Positions 17,091 to 25,805 are shown, counted from the first letter of the stretch. The stretch is DNA of 64,000 nt from Aquimonas sp044377145 (GCF_044377145.1 NZ_JBILJQ010000006.1:1-64000), one strand, 5' to 3'. The notes: a model not told the origin generated them from the letters alone. A program made the numbers and translations.

Positions 17091-18569
17091 CTACGCCATG
17101 AAGCCGAGGTTTGGGCCGCCAATCGACAGCGGCGCGCCGGCCATGTACTGCAGGTTCGGGAAGATGGTAGCGCGGTCGGCATCCGACAAACCGTACCAGC
17201 GCGCGAGCGTCGCCGCGTACTGGTCGGCCGACAGCGTTGGAATGACCTGGCCCCAGCCTGCATCGTCCGGATTGCTGGCCGAGGCAAGCAGGCTGGGCAT
17301 GCGCCCGTAGATGCGCTGGCCGTTGACCGCTCCACCGAACACCAGGTGATGCCCGCCCCAGCCGTGGTCGGTGCCGTCGCCGTTGATGCTGAGGGTGCGA
17401 CCGAACTCCGAGGCGGTGAAGGTCGTCACCGAACTGCCCAGCCCCATTGATGCGTGATCGAGCACGTCATAGAAGGCCTTGACCGCCTGCGATAGCTGGC
17501 GCAGCAGGTCCGGGTGGTCTGCCAGCTGGCTGTTGTGGGTGTCGAACCCTCCCAGGCCGGCGTAGAAGAGCTGCCGGTTCATGGTCAGCGTGCCGCGGGC
17601 GCGGATCATCCGCGCGATCATCAGGAGCTGTGCCGCCAGACGTGGCAGCTCGACCAGACTGGACGGGTTCCACGCCAAGCCGAACGCATCCCAGAACGGG
17701 CGGAACATCACGTCATTGGCCGGTACGGTGGCGAGCGCAGCACTCACCTGCTCGCTGGTCTCGAGCGTGCGCAGGGTTTTGCCGGCGTAGGCGCGCTCGA
17801 ACGGATGCGTCTGCTGCTGCCCCATCAGCCCGTTGAACGCGAGACAACGGCGGCGATTCCAGCCTTGGCCACCATCCGCGCAGTTCGGCGCACCGGTCTG
17901 GATGAAGCTCACCTGCTCCACGCCCTGCGAAGACATGAAGTAGGGCGCCACCTGCACACCGGACTGGAACACATTGTCGCCGTCCAGCGACACGTTCATC
18001 GACAGCACCTGATTCGGATTGCTGGCAGCGAAGATGTCGGCCAGACGCCCGCCCCAGCCGGTGCGGCTGGGATCATCCGCACGCGGCGACTGCCAAACGA
18101 CGGTCTGGTCCGAGTGCGAGAACAGCTGCGGCGGAAGCATCGCCCCCGGCTGTTGGTAGGTCGGCTTGGTCATCGGCCGCACCAGCGGGCCGACGTTGGC
18201 AACGACCGCTGCACGCCCGCTGTTGAACATCTGCTGGGCGCCGGTCATCACCGGATGCAGACCGTACTGCCCACCGTCCAGCGGCGCCACACTCGGGTTG
18301 AGCGCCAGCAGCTGCGCCTGCGGCACGGCAAGCCCGCCGCGGCGAGCGCTGTAGTCGCTGTAGCGCGCGTCACGCGGCACCACCATGTTGAAGCAGTCGT
18401 TGCCGCCATGCAGATAGATGCACACCAGGGCGCGGTAGCCGCCGCCCAGCAGCTGCGGTGTGGCAGCCTGGGCCAACTCCAGTTTGCCGAGCATCGAGCC
18501 AAACGCGGCGCTTGCGGCCGTGGTCTTCAGCGCGCGGTGCAAAAATTCGCGACGGTGCAGGGTGCTCAT
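17091..18569 (-). CDS. DUF1501 family exported protein
   Basis: A 492-residue protein with a twin-arginine-like N-terminus (HRREFLHRALKTTAASAAFG) and the DUF1501 signatures CIYLHGGNDCFNMVVP near residue 50, GLHPVM, SEFGRT (TASEFGRTLSINGDGTDHGWGGHHLVFGG near residue 385) and GRMPSL. DUF1501 belongs to the alkaline-phosphatase/sulfatase-like superfamily, but no phosphatase activity is established for it. The ATG at 18569 is one base after the DUF1800 stop, and its GGAG ribosome-binding site lies inside the last codons of DUF1800, so the two are translationally coupled. The DUF1800/DUF1501 pair recurs in many bacteria without a known function. Tat export would fit folding with a metal before translocation. 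Confidence 0.92.
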   Translation of the reverse strand: MSTLHRREFLHRALKTTAASAAFGSMLGKLELAQAATPQLLGGGYRALVCIYLHGGNDCFNMVVPRDARYSDYSARRGGLAVPQAQLLALNPSVAPLDGGQYGLHPVMTGAQQMFNSGRAAVVANVGPLVRPMTKPTYQQPGAMLPPQLFSHSDQTVVWQSPRADDPSRTGWGGRLADIFAASNPNQVLSMNVSLDGDNVFQSGVQVAPYFMSSQGVEQVSFIQTGAPNCADGGQGWNRRRCLAFNGLMGQQQTHPFERAYAGKTLRTLETSEQVSAALATVPANDVMFRPFWDAFGLAWNPSSLVELPRLAAQLLMIARMIRARGTLTMNRQLFYAGLGGFDTHNSQLADHPDLLRQLSQAVKAFYDVLDHASMGLGSSVTTFTASEFGRTLSINGDGTDHGWGGHHLVFGGAVNGQRIYGRMPSLLASASNPDDAGWGQVIPTLSADQYAATLARWYGLSDADRATIFPNLQYMAGAPLSIGGPNLGFMA

Positions 18570-18570
18570 A

Positions 18571-20355
18571 TCACTTCTCCACCACGTATTCGGGCGATAT
18601 CAGGATCAGCCACAGAGCGTCCTGCACGCGCTGCCTGCGTTGCTCGGCGTTGCTTGATCCCATCCCGTTCAGATGATTGATCAGCAGGGTACGCATCTGC
18701 GTACTCATGCGTCCGCCCATGAACAGCAGGCTGTAGCGATCGACCAGTGCAGCGCTGTCGTGGGCGATGGCACTATCGCGATTGAGATCAACCTTGACCG
18801 GATCCCAGGTGCCGGTATTGGAACCCTGCCAGGCCCAGAAGATCTTGGCGCCGATCTCATTGGTCATGCGGGTGATGTAGGTGTCAGTGGTGATCTGGAA
18901 CTCCGGCGAGTACAGCCCGGCGCTGGCGATCTCGCCCGGCAGCTGGTAGCTCGGCAGGTAGAAATTGAACACGGTCGGCGAGCTCAGCACAGCTTGTGAG
19001 CCGTACTGGTCCGGCCCCTCGCGAATCGCGCCGTCGCTGGAGCGCGCATCCAGCGCCCGCCACAGCTGGGTGACCCGCAGAAGTGGCTCGCGCAGCTTGC
19101 CGAAGTGGGCCGGCGCCTGCGCCGGATTGCGTGCTTCGACGTCCATCAGGATGGCGCGCATGACGGCGCGCAAGTCGCCACGCACCCCGCTACCGTTGTT
19201 GTTGAAGGCCGCAGCAACCCGCCCTACATAGGCCGGCGACGGATTGCTGGTGGTGAAACGCTGGATCAGCAGGCGGCCCAGAAAGGGGCCGACGTTCGGG
19301 TGGTTGAACACATTGTCGAGCGCGGCCGTCATGTTGGCGCGCGCCTGCCCACCCGCAGGCAGCACGCCGCCAGATAGGCTGACGCCGGGGTAGTTCAGCA
19401 GCTGCTTGGTTCCCGCCGAGGCGTGATAGATCGAACCGAACTGGGTGCCCTCTCCCCAGGGCTTGAGCGGCTGCCGCCAACCTTGCTGCAGTCGCCAATC
19501 GGTGCCGCCGGGCCCGGGGCCGCAGTACAGCCAGTCCCACCAGTTGAAGTTGCCGGCGGTTTCAGTCGCGGCCGGCGGAATGCAGGTGCTCCAGTTCCAG
19601 CCGGTGAACACATGCGCGAAACCGCGGATGGTGTCCTGAGTGTAGGTCGGAATAGGCTGGATGCCCGGCGTGGACAAGTTGCCATCGACCACGCTGCCAT
19701 CGGCATTCAGACGCACCAGGCCCACGCTGAACAGCTGCATGATCTCGCGGGCGTAGTTCTCGTCCGGGCGGATGTTCAGCAGCTCATCCGGCTTGCGGTT
19801 CTTGAACATCGACAGGTAATGACCCATCACCGGGTGCAGGGTGACGCTCTCCAGCAGGGTGCGGTAGTTGCCGAAGGCCGATGTGCTGAGCATGTCGTGG
19901 TAGTGGGCCAGCGCATTGGGATTGCCCTCGACCGCGCCGTTCTGATCCGACACCACCAGAATCTGCGACAGCGCGAACGCAAGCCGCTGGCGCAGCTGAT
20001 CGTTACCGCTCAGCACATTGCGAAACCAGATGTCATTGCGCTTGTCCTGCCAGACCACACTCGGATCAACCTGCATCAGTTGATCGAGGTGCGGCAGCTG
20101 CAGCGAGGCGGGTGCGGCGAACTGCTGATTCAGCCAAGCCGTGTAGCCGAGTGTTCGCAGCCGGGTGATCTCCGGCAGGGTCGCTCCGAAGGTGGCTTGG
20201 TTCAGAAAACGCGCGGCTTCGGCATCGGTCAGCGGCCCTTCTGGCGGCGACTCGAAGCTATCGCGAAACACGGATTGGGCGGATACCGATCCAGCGCTGC
20301 CCAACACACAGGCGATCAGCAACAGACTGCGGACGAAACGTTTCGGGGCGACCAT
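18571..20355 (-). CDS. DUF1800 family exported protein with N-terminal DSFE motif
   Basis: The 594-residue protein starts with a signal peptide (VRSLLLIACVLGSAGSVSAQ). The motif VFRDSFESPPEG follows immediately, so the F-R-D-S-F-E tag sits at the mature N-terminus. The DUF1800 domain then starts at AARFLNQATFGATLPEI and includes NYAREIMQLFSVGLVRL, FAHVFTGWNWS, LNYPGVSLSGG, LGRLLIQRFTTSNPSPAYVGRVAAAF, FGKLREPLLRVTQLWRAL and VFNFYLPSYQLPGE. The function of DUF1800 is not known, but it is nearly always found next to DUF1501, as here. It is the first gene of the operon, divergent from the Reeler-like gene across 126 bp. Confidence 0.92.
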   Translation of the reverse strand: MVAPKRFVRSLLLIACVLGSAGSVSAQSVFRDSFESPPEGPLTDAEAARFLNQATFGATLPEITRLRTLGYTAWLNQQFAAPASLQLPHLDQLMQVDPSVVWQDKRNDIWFRNVLSGNDQLRQRLAFALSQILVVSDQNGAVEGNPNALAHYHDMLSTSAFGNYRTLLESVTLHPVMGHYLSMFKNRKPDELLNIRPDENYAREIMQLFSVGLVRLNADGSVVDGNLSTPGIQPIPTYTQDTIRGFAHVFTGWNWSTCIPPAATETAGNFNWWDWLYCGPGPGGTDWRLQQGWRQPLKPWGEGTQFGSIYHASAGTKQLLNYPGVSLSGGVLPAGGQARANMTAALDNVFNHPNVGPFLGRLLIQRFTTSNPSPAYVGRVAAAFNNNGSGVRGDLRAVMRAILMDVEARNPAQAPAHFGKLREPLLRVTQLWRALDARSSDGAIREGPDQYGSQAVLSSPTVFNFYLPSYQLPGEIASAGLYSPEFQITTDTYITRMTNEIGAKIFWAWQGSNTGTWDPVKVDLNRDSAIAHDSAALVDRYSLLFMGGRMSTQMRTLLINHLNGMGSSNAEQRRQRVQDALWLILISPEYVVEK

Positions 20356-20481
20356 GGACGGCTCTAGCGACTAAGCGCAACATTGCAAACAATCTCAAAA
20401 CAACCGCTGCGGTGTCCGTGCTCACTATCACGGAAAGCCTCTATGGTTCGCTGCCAGCCCAAGATCAGGCGAGCTTTCACC

Positions 20482-21168
20482 ATGAATTCCGCACCATCCA
20501 ACGCCATCACGGAACCTGCCAGCCGGAATTCGCGCTGCAGCAGCCTTGGCGCCTGCTGCGCATTCGCGCTGACAACGCTGCTGTCGCCGCTCACGGTGCT
20601 GGCGTTTTCACAGGGCGCGCCGATCTGCGAGGTCAACACGCTGCCGCTGATCGAAATGAGCCCGACACTGGCGAACCCCGCGCCGGAAGGCTGGACCCTG
20701 GTCATCGCAGAACGATTCGCCCTGGGCCGGCCGCTGTTGATCCAGCTGCGCAATACCGACCCGAACCGACGTGCGCGCGGCGTGCTGCTGTGGGCGAAGT
20801 CCGGCCCCGCTACCGGCGCGGGCAGTTTCGCCCTGCCGGGCAACGGACGCTGGCAGCACATTCCCGCGCCGGCCAACTGCGGACTGTGGGCGATCTCGCA
20901 CACCGATAGCCAGCCGAAATCGCAGGCCGAACTCAGCTTCGAATGGGTGTCTGTCGACTACAGCTCGGCCATCCTGCGCGCCTTCATCATTGAAGACTGC
21001 AGCGCGCCGCAAGGCTGTCGCGATCAGCAGGCGCTGACGCCGATCACCCTGGTCCAACCGGCGCTGTTCTTTGACGGCTTCGAGCCACCGGCGGCGGCAG
21101 TCGCGGACCCGGATCCGGTTTGGCTGCCTCCTACCAGCCGCTCGCCAAATGCGCAGCGCACAGACTGA
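20482..21168 (+). CDS. Secreted Reeler-like protein with DGFE motif
   Basis: With the ATG at 20482 the product has 228 residues. A signal peptide (CCAFALTTLLSPLTVLAFSQ) precedes one beta-rich domain: SGPATGAGSFALPGNGRWQHI, CGLWAISHTDSQPKSQAELSFEWVSVDYSSAILRAFIIEDC. The pattern of GSF, a lone tryptophan, HT-[DN]-S-x-P-K and FEW resembles Reeler/spondin-N type domains of extracellular proteins. The C-terminal region reads QPALFFDGFEPP, the strongest copy of the F-x-D-G-F-E motif, followed by about 25 residues rich in Pro. An upstream ATG at 20383 in the same frame would lengthen the leader and is less plausible. It is divergent from the DUF1800 operon and may share its regulation. The domain call is by pattern only. 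Confidence 0.65.
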   Translation: MNSAPSNAITEPASRNSRCSSLGACCAFALTTLLSPLTVLAFSQGAPICEVNTLPLIEMSPTLANPAPEGWTLVIAERFALGRPLLIQLRNTDPNRRARGVLLWAKSGPATGAGSFALPGNGRWQHIPAPANCGLWAISHTDSQPKSQAELSFEWVSVDYSSAILRAFIIEDCSAPQGCRDQQALTPITLVQPALFFDGFEPPAAAVADPDPVWLPPTSRSPNAQRTD

Positions 21169-21221
21169 TCCGCCATCAGACGCACCTGCCGCAGCGCGAC
21201 ACCGGCGCGGGCGACGCTGCC

Positions 21222-21743
21222 TCAGTAGCGCAGCACGGCGTTGAGCGGAGTCGTCGTTCCCCAACGCTGCCGACCGTTCAAGCCGGCGAGCTCGATCAGC
21301 ACGCTGGCGCCGCGCAGCCGCGCACCGCTGCGAGCCACCAGCGCGGCTGCGGCGGCAAGCGTGCCGCCGGTGGCGAGCACATCGTCGACGATCACCACCT
21401 CGGCGCCACAGGCGAACGCGTCGGCGCGAATCTCCAGCCGATCCTGACCGTACTCCAGACTGTAGGGCTCGCTCAGCACCGGCCCCGGCAGTTTGCCGGG
21501 CTTGCGGATCGGGGCGAAACCACAGCCCAGCGACTGCGCCATCGCCGCGGCGAAAATGAAACCCCGTGATTCGACCCCGCAGAACACTGCAGGCGGCTGC
21601 TCGCGCCAAGGCGCCAGCAGGGCTTCAATCGCCCCGGCGAAACCGTCCGGGTCCGCCAGCAGCGGGCTGATATCGCGAAACAGAATCCCCGGCTTGGGGA
21701 AATCCGGAACGCTACATATCAATGCACGCAACGATGCACTCAT
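21222..21743 (-). CDS. apt: Adenine phosphoribosyltransferase
   Basis: A 173-residue purine salvage enzyme converting adenine and PRPP to AMP. It shows VPDFPKPGILFRDISPLLADP, the flexible-loop segment PIRKPGKLPGPVLSEPYSLEYGQDRLEI, and the PRPP-binding motif VVIVDDVLATGGTLAAAAAL (near residue 120). These match bacterial Apt throughout. The ATG at 21743 overlaps the stop of the EamA gene by 4 bp, so it is the last gene of a GST-EamA-apt operon. Longer open frames upstream would overlap that gene fully and are not used. Confidence 0.95.
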   Translation of the reverse strand: MSASLRALICSVPDFPKPGILFRDISPLLADPDGFAGAIEALLAPWREQPPAVFCGVESRGFIFAAAMAQSLGCGFAPIRKPGKLPGPVLSEPYSLEYGQDRLEIRADAFACGAEVVIVDDVLATGGTLAAAAALVARSGARLRGASVLIELAGLNGRQRWGTTTPLNAVLRY

Positions 21744-22687
21744 GTGTCTTTTCCTCGCACAAGCGACGGCGCGCCACGCTGGCTGCCGATGAAAATGCCC
21801 AGGGCCGACAGCAGCAGCCCGGTCCAGTCGAGCAGATCGGTGACGCGTCCGAACAGCAGCACGTCGACCCCGAAGGCCAGCAGCGGCTGCAACAGCAGCA
21901 GCAGGCCGACCATCGACGCATCGAGGCGCGGCAGTGCGTAGGAGATCAGCAGCCAGCCCAGCACCTGCCCGAACAGGGCCAAGCCGAGCAGCGCGGCCCA
22001 GCTGCCGGCATCCGGGATCACGAAACTGCTGCCTTCGACCGCACCCGCCATCCCCAACATCAGCGCGCTCAGCAGCGAACACCAGCACAGCAGATACATC
22101 GAGCTGGCTGCGGGCACGCGTTGCTGGATACGACGGAAGCTCAACATGTAGACGGCATAGGCCAAGGCCGTCAGTACGCCCAACCACACACCCCACTGAT
22201 AGCCAACTCCGACCGCGCTCCAGCTGCGGCCGACCAGCAGCCACAGGCCGGCAAACGCCAGCAGCACGCCGACCACGAACTGCGGGCGCAGGCGTTCGCG
22301 AAACAGCAGCACGCCCGCCAGCGCCATGAAGAACACCTGCAGGTTGCCGATCAAGGTCGCCAAGCCTGGCCCGATCAAGTGAATACTGCGATGCCACATC
22401 ATCAAATCGATCGCAAACGCGAACGCCGGCAGCGACAGCGCGAGCACGATCGTCAGCCGCGGTCGCCACGGCGCACCAACGGCACGCAGCAGCATCAGCA
22501 GCATCAGCCCGCCGAACAGCATCCGATAGAAGGCCGATATGGTCGGCGCCACCTCGGCCAGGCGCACGAAAGCGCTGGTACTGCTGATCAAGACCGCCCC
22601 GCCGAGCATCGCCCAGGTGGCGCTTCGATCGGAGCGCGGCGGCGGCAGCACCGCGGCGCCGAGCGGCTCGGTCGGGCCCAAGCTCAC
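21740..22687 (-). CDS. EamA/DMT-family transporter
   Basis: A 315-residue membrane protein with ten predicted helices in two EamA halves: ATWAMLGGAVLISSTSAFVRLAEVAPTISAFYR, MMWHRSIHLIGPGLATLIGNLQVFFMALAGVLLFRERL, then WGVWLGVLTALAYAVYMLSFRRIQQ and LPRLDASMVGLLLLLQPLLAFGVDVLLFGR. It belongs to the drug/metabolite transporter superfamily, with unknown substrate. It overlaps by 4 bp with both neighbours: its ATG overlaps the GST stop, and its stop overlaps the apt start, so the three genes are coupled. It is not closely similar to the LysR-linked EamA protein at 9.3 kb. Confidence 0.88.
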   Translation of the reverse strand: MSLGPTEPLGAAVLPPPRSDRSATWAMLGGAVLISSTSAFVRLAEVAPTISAFYRMLFGGLMLLMLLRAVGAPWRPRLTIVLALSLPAFAFAIDLMMWHRSIHLIGPGLATLIGNLQVFFMALAGVLLFRERLRPQFVVGVLLAFAGLWLLVGRSWSAVGVGYQWGVWLGVLTALAYAVYMLSFRRIQQRVPAASSMYLLCWCSLLSALMLGMAGAVEGSSFVIPDAGSWAALLGLALFGQVLGWLLISYALPRLDASMVGLLLLLQPLLAFGVDVLLFGRVTDLLDWTGLLLSALGIFIGSQRGAPSLVRGKDT

Positions 22688-23346
22688 TTGAGCGCTTCGT
22701 ACTTGGTCAAGCGCGCAGGTTCGGCGACACCGGCGTCAATCCACGCCCGCAGCGCGGGCTGCGCCAGCATGTGTTCCACATAGGCCTGCGCCACCGGCGA
22801 CAGCGGCGCGCCATAGCCACGGAAGCGCAGCACCACCGGCGCGAACATCGCATCGACGATGCCGAACTCCCCGCACAGGAATTCACCCTGCCCCGCAGCG
22901 GCCTGACGCAGCTGCGACCACAGCGCCTGCACGCGCTCGATATCGGCCGCAGCGGCTTCGCTCCAGCGATAGTTGTTGGGCTGGCGTGCGCAGTTCATCG
23001 GCAGCTCCTGGCGCAAGGCACCGAAGCTGGAGTGCATCTCGCAGGCGGCCGAACGTGCCAGCGCACGCAGGCTCGGATCCCGCGGCCAGCCGCGGCCGTC
23101 GAGGCAGGTGTCGTTGACGTACTCGCAGATCGCCAGCGAATCCCACACCACCCGGCCATCGTGATGCAGCACCGGCACGCGCTTGCTCGGCGACACCGCC
23201 GCCACCTCGGCCGCGAACTGCGGCGTGTCCAGCCATAGCACGCGGTCCTCGAAGGCCAGCCCGAACTGCTGCATCAGCAGCCACGGCCGCAGCGACCATG
23301 AGCTGTAGTTTTTGTTGCCGATGTACAGAACCGGTGCTGCGCTCAT
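22684..23346 (-). CDS. Glutathione S-transferase family protein
   Basis: A 220-residue GST. The N-terminal thioredoxin-like part reads YIGNKNYSSWSLRPWLLMQQFGLAFEDRVLWLDTPQF, with the serine pair (YSSWS) where the catalytic serine usually lies. The ESxA-like segment VWDSLAICEYVND binds glutathione in relatives, with the cis-Pro in KRVPVL. The C-terminal helical domain contains DAMFAPVVLRFRGYG. It probably conjugates glutathione to electrophiles or repairs thiols. The start at 23346 gives a family-like N-terminus; longer upstream frames lack homology. It is the first gene of the GST-EamA-apt operon. Confidence 0.9.
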   Translation of the reverse strand: MSAAPVLYIGNKNYSSWSLRPWLLMQQFGLAFEDRVLWLDTPQFAAEVAAVSPSKRVPVLHHDGRVVWDSLAICEYVNDTCLDGRGWPRDPSLRALARSAACEMHSSFGALRQELPMNCARQPNNYRWSEAAAADIERVQALWSQLRQAAAGQGEFLCGEFGIVDAMFAPVVLRFRGYGAPLSPVAQAYVEHMLAQPALRAWIDAGVAEPARLTKYEALK

Positions 23347-23446
23347 GGGGAACTCCTGCGGATGGGGAAATCGACGGCGACCGCACGCCTGCGTCGGCGC
23401 GGCCGCGTATATTCGCCGATCCAAACGACAGCGGGAGTGCCATTCG

Positions 23447-23854
23447 ATGCTGCGACCCAAAGTGCTGATGCTCGCCTTCATCGCCGGCTTTCTCGCCACC
23501 CTGATCTTCCACCAGGGCGTGCTGGGCCTGCTCTACCTCGCCGGCCGCGTTGCGATGGCGCCGTGGAACCTTACCCCGGTGCCGCCTCTGGGCGTTCCGC
23601 AGGTGATCTCGCTGGCGTTCTGGGGCGGCCTGTGGGGCATCGCGCTTTGGGCGCTGATCCGCAGCCGCCGCGGCGTCAGCTACTGGGCGCTGGCGATCGC
23701 GCTCGGCGCCCTGCTGCCCAGCCTCGTCGCCTGGTTTGTGGTGTTTCCGCTGAAGGGCATTGCACTCAGCGCCACGCTCGTCTTCGGCGCGCTACTGCTG
23801 AACGGTGCATGGGGCTTGGGCGTGGGGTTGTATATGCGGCTGTTCAGGGCCTGA
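23447..23854 (+). CDS. Conserved small four-helix membrane protein
   Basis: A 135-residue protein with four hydrophobic helices (LMLAFIAGFLATLIFHQGVLGLLYLAG, ISLAFWGGLWGIALWALI, WALAIALGALLPSLVAWFVVFPL and LSATLVFGALLLNGAWGLGVGLYM) and short loops. I recognise it only as a conserved hypothetical membrane protein, not a named transporter. The ATG at 23447 follows a GGGAG site by about ten bases and is preferred over upstream starts with no homology. It is divergent from the GST operon, about 100 bp away. The GGGAATC repeat starts six bases after its stop. Confidence 0.6.
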   Translation: MLRPKVLMLAFIAGFLATLIFHQGVLGLLYLAGRVAMAPWNLTPVPPLGVPQVISLAFWGGLWGIALWALIRSRRGVSYWALAIALGALLPSLVAWFVVFPLKGIALSATLVFGALLLNGAWGLGVGLYMRLFRA

Positions 23855-23859
23855 CAGCC

Positions 23860-23977
23860 GGGAATGGGGAGTCGGGAATAGGGAATGGTCTGGCGCTGGC
23901 GCGCACAGTGCCCTCATGGCATCGGCTATCGAGCTGCTCGCTCCTGACGATTCCCGATTCCCGATTCCCGATTCCCC
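23860..23977. repeat. GGGAATC-type inverted repeat unit
   Basis: Degenerate GGGAAT/GGGAGTC heptads on the plus strand (23860-23888) face four heptads in opposite orientation (23949-23977, ATTCCCG units), separated by 60 bp. The two arms can pair into a hairpin, so this looks like an interspersed repeat of the kind common between genes in Xanthomonadales. The 23855-24222 stretch contains no gene; its 3' part would carry the amylase promoter, which I could not pinpoint. Confidence 0.75.
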
Positions 23978-24222
23978 GCCCTGAATACGTATGCATGGGA
24001 TTGTTATGCAGCGCACCACCTGCCTACGCTTCGGCCCGCAGGAACGAGCTGCGTTTGCCGTGACAATCGACCACCCAGGCGTGGTCAGCCCGGCAGCGTG
24101 ATCGCCCTCCTGCCGCAGCCCGGCCGCTACAGCGCGCAGTAGACGCGTGGCCGGAACGCTGTGAGTGCCGACGTCCGCCCGCGCGGACGCGGCGGCCCAT
24201 TGATTCGGGGAGGGAGATCCAC

Positions 24223-25707
24223 ATGAACCGTCAAACGACGGACGCCAGCATGCGTCCGCAGCTGCAAAGCTTTGCCCGCAATTTGCTGATCCGCAGCATT
24301 CGACGCACACGCCGCATCGCCGCCTGCCTGCCCGCGCTGGGTGTCGCGATGGGGCTGATCACTGCCAGTCTGCCGGCGCGTGCCGACGTGATCCTGCACG
24401 CCTTCAACTGGCGCTATGACACAGTTGAAGCGCGCGCCGCCGAGATCCAGAGCCTCGGCTACAAGGCCGTGCTGGTCGCCCCACCGCTGAAGTCATCCGG
24501 CAGCGCCTGGTGGGCGCGCTATCAGCCGCAGGACTACCGCTCGATCGACCACCCGCTGGGCAACCGCGAATCGTTCAGCCGCATGTCGACTGCGCTGCGG
24601 GCACGCGGCATCCGCGTCTACGCCGACATAATCCTCAACCACATGGCCAACGAGGCCTATCAGCGCGCCGACCTGAACTATCCGGGCCAGACGGTGCTGA
24701 ACCAGTACGCCAGCAACACCAGCTATTGGAACAACCAGCGCCTGTTCGGCGACCTGCGCTACAACTTCCTGTCGCAGTCCGATTTCGGGCCGTCCAGCTG
24801 CATCAACAACTACAACGATGTCTGGCAGGTGCAGAACTGGCGGCTGTGCGGCGGTGGTGGTGATGTCGGCCTGCCCGACCTGCTCGGCAACAGCTATGTG
24901 ATCGGCCAGCAGCGCGCCTACCTGCAGGCTCTGAAAGGTCTGGGCGTGACCGGTTTTCGCATCGATGCGGCCAAACACATGCCGCTGTCGCACATCAACA
25001 GCGTGCTGACGGCCGAGATCAAGTCGGGCGTGCACGTGTTCGGCGAGGTGATCACCAATGGCGGCGCTGGCGACGGCGAGTACAGCGGCTTTCTGCAGCC
25101 GTACTTGAACGGGACCGACCATGCCGCCTACGACTTCCCGCTGTTCGGCAGCATCCGCGGCGCCTTCAGCTTCAGCGGCAGCCTGAGCGCCCTGGTCAAC
25201 CCGGCGGCGGTCGGTCAGGCGCTGCCGAACTCGCGCGCGGTGACCTTCACCGTCACCCACGATATCCCCAACAACGGCGGCTTCCGGTACCTGATCCTAG
25301 ACCCCACCGACGAAAAGCTGGCCTATGCCTACGTGCTCGGCCGCGATGGCGGCAGCCCGCTGCTTTACTCGGACAACAACGAGAGCGGCGACAACCGCTG
25401 GGTGAATGCCTACAGCCGCGGCGATCTGGCGGCGATGATCCGTTTCCACAACGCGACCCAGGGCAGCGACATGCAGGTGCTGTCGCACAGCAACTGCCAC
25501 ATCCTGTTCCGCCGAGGCAGTCTCGGCATCGTCGGCATCAACAAATGCGGCAGCACGGTCAACACCAGCATCAACATGAACAACAGCGTGCTCTGGTGGT
25601 ACGCCAACTATCGCGATGTTCTGGATGCGAACAGCGTCGTCAACATCGGCAGCAGCAGCTACACCTTCAGCCTGCCGGCGCGGCAGGCGCGGATGTGGTT
25701 GCGCTGA
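24223..25707 (+). CDS. Secreted GH13 alpha-amylase
   Basis: The 494-residue enzyme has a long leader (hydrophobic ALGVAMGLITASLPARA to about residue 54) and then a GH13 barrel: ILHAFNWRYD, ADIILNHM (conserved region I), GFRIDAAKH with nucleophile Asp248, FGEVI with acid/base Glu275, and THDIPNN with transition-state Asp347. It cleaves internal alpha-1,4 bonds of starch or glycogen outside the cell. A strong GGGAGGGAGAT site precedes the ATG at 24223. It is followed by the pullulanase-type debranching gene in the same direction, about 420 bp away across repeat elements. It ends in a beta C domain with no separate starch-binding module. Confidence 0.95.
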   Translation: MNRQTTDASMRPQLQSFARNLLIRSIRRTRRIAACLPALGVAMGLITASLPARADVILHAFNWRYDTVEARAAEIQSLGYKAVLVAPPLKSSGSAWWARYQPQDYRSIDHPLGNRESFSRMSTALRARGIRVYADIILNHMANEAYQRADLNYPGQTVLNQYASNTSYWNNQRLFGDLRYNFLSQSDFGPSSCINNYNDVWQVQNWRLCGGGGDVGLPDLLGNSYVIGQQRAYLQALKGLGVTGFRIDAAKHMPLSHINSVLTAEIKSGVHVFGEVITNGGAGDGEYSGFLQPYLNGTDHAAYDFPLFGSIRGAFSFSGSLSALVNPAAVGQALPNSRAVTFTVTHDIPNNGGFRYLILDPTDEKLAYAYVLGRDGGSPLLYSDNNESGDNRWVNAYSRGDLAAMIRFHNATQGSDMQVLSHSNCHILFRRGSLGIVGINKCGSTVNTSINMNNSVLWWYANYRDVLDANSVVNIGSSSYTFSLPARQARMWLR

Positions 25708-25712
25708 AAGCC

Positions 25713-25740
25713 GGGAATCGGGAATCGGGAATCGGGAATC
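25713..25740 (+). repeat. Four exact GGGAATC tandem copies after the amylase gene
   Basis: Four consecutive perfect copies of the heptad GGGAATC start six bases after the amylase stop codon. The preceding AGCC is also found before the degenerate copy at 23860. Together these arrays flank the amylase gene on both sides. Confidence 0.85.
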
Positions 25741-25805
25741 GATGCTTCGCTTCCACAAGAGGACATGCCAGGGATTCCTGCTTCCGCCTCAACGGAGCGA
25801 GCCTT

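Noticed and set aside
23860..25740. GGGAATC arrays as a CRISPR
   Set aside because: Repeats are 7-bp tandem copies without spacers, and no cas gene is near.
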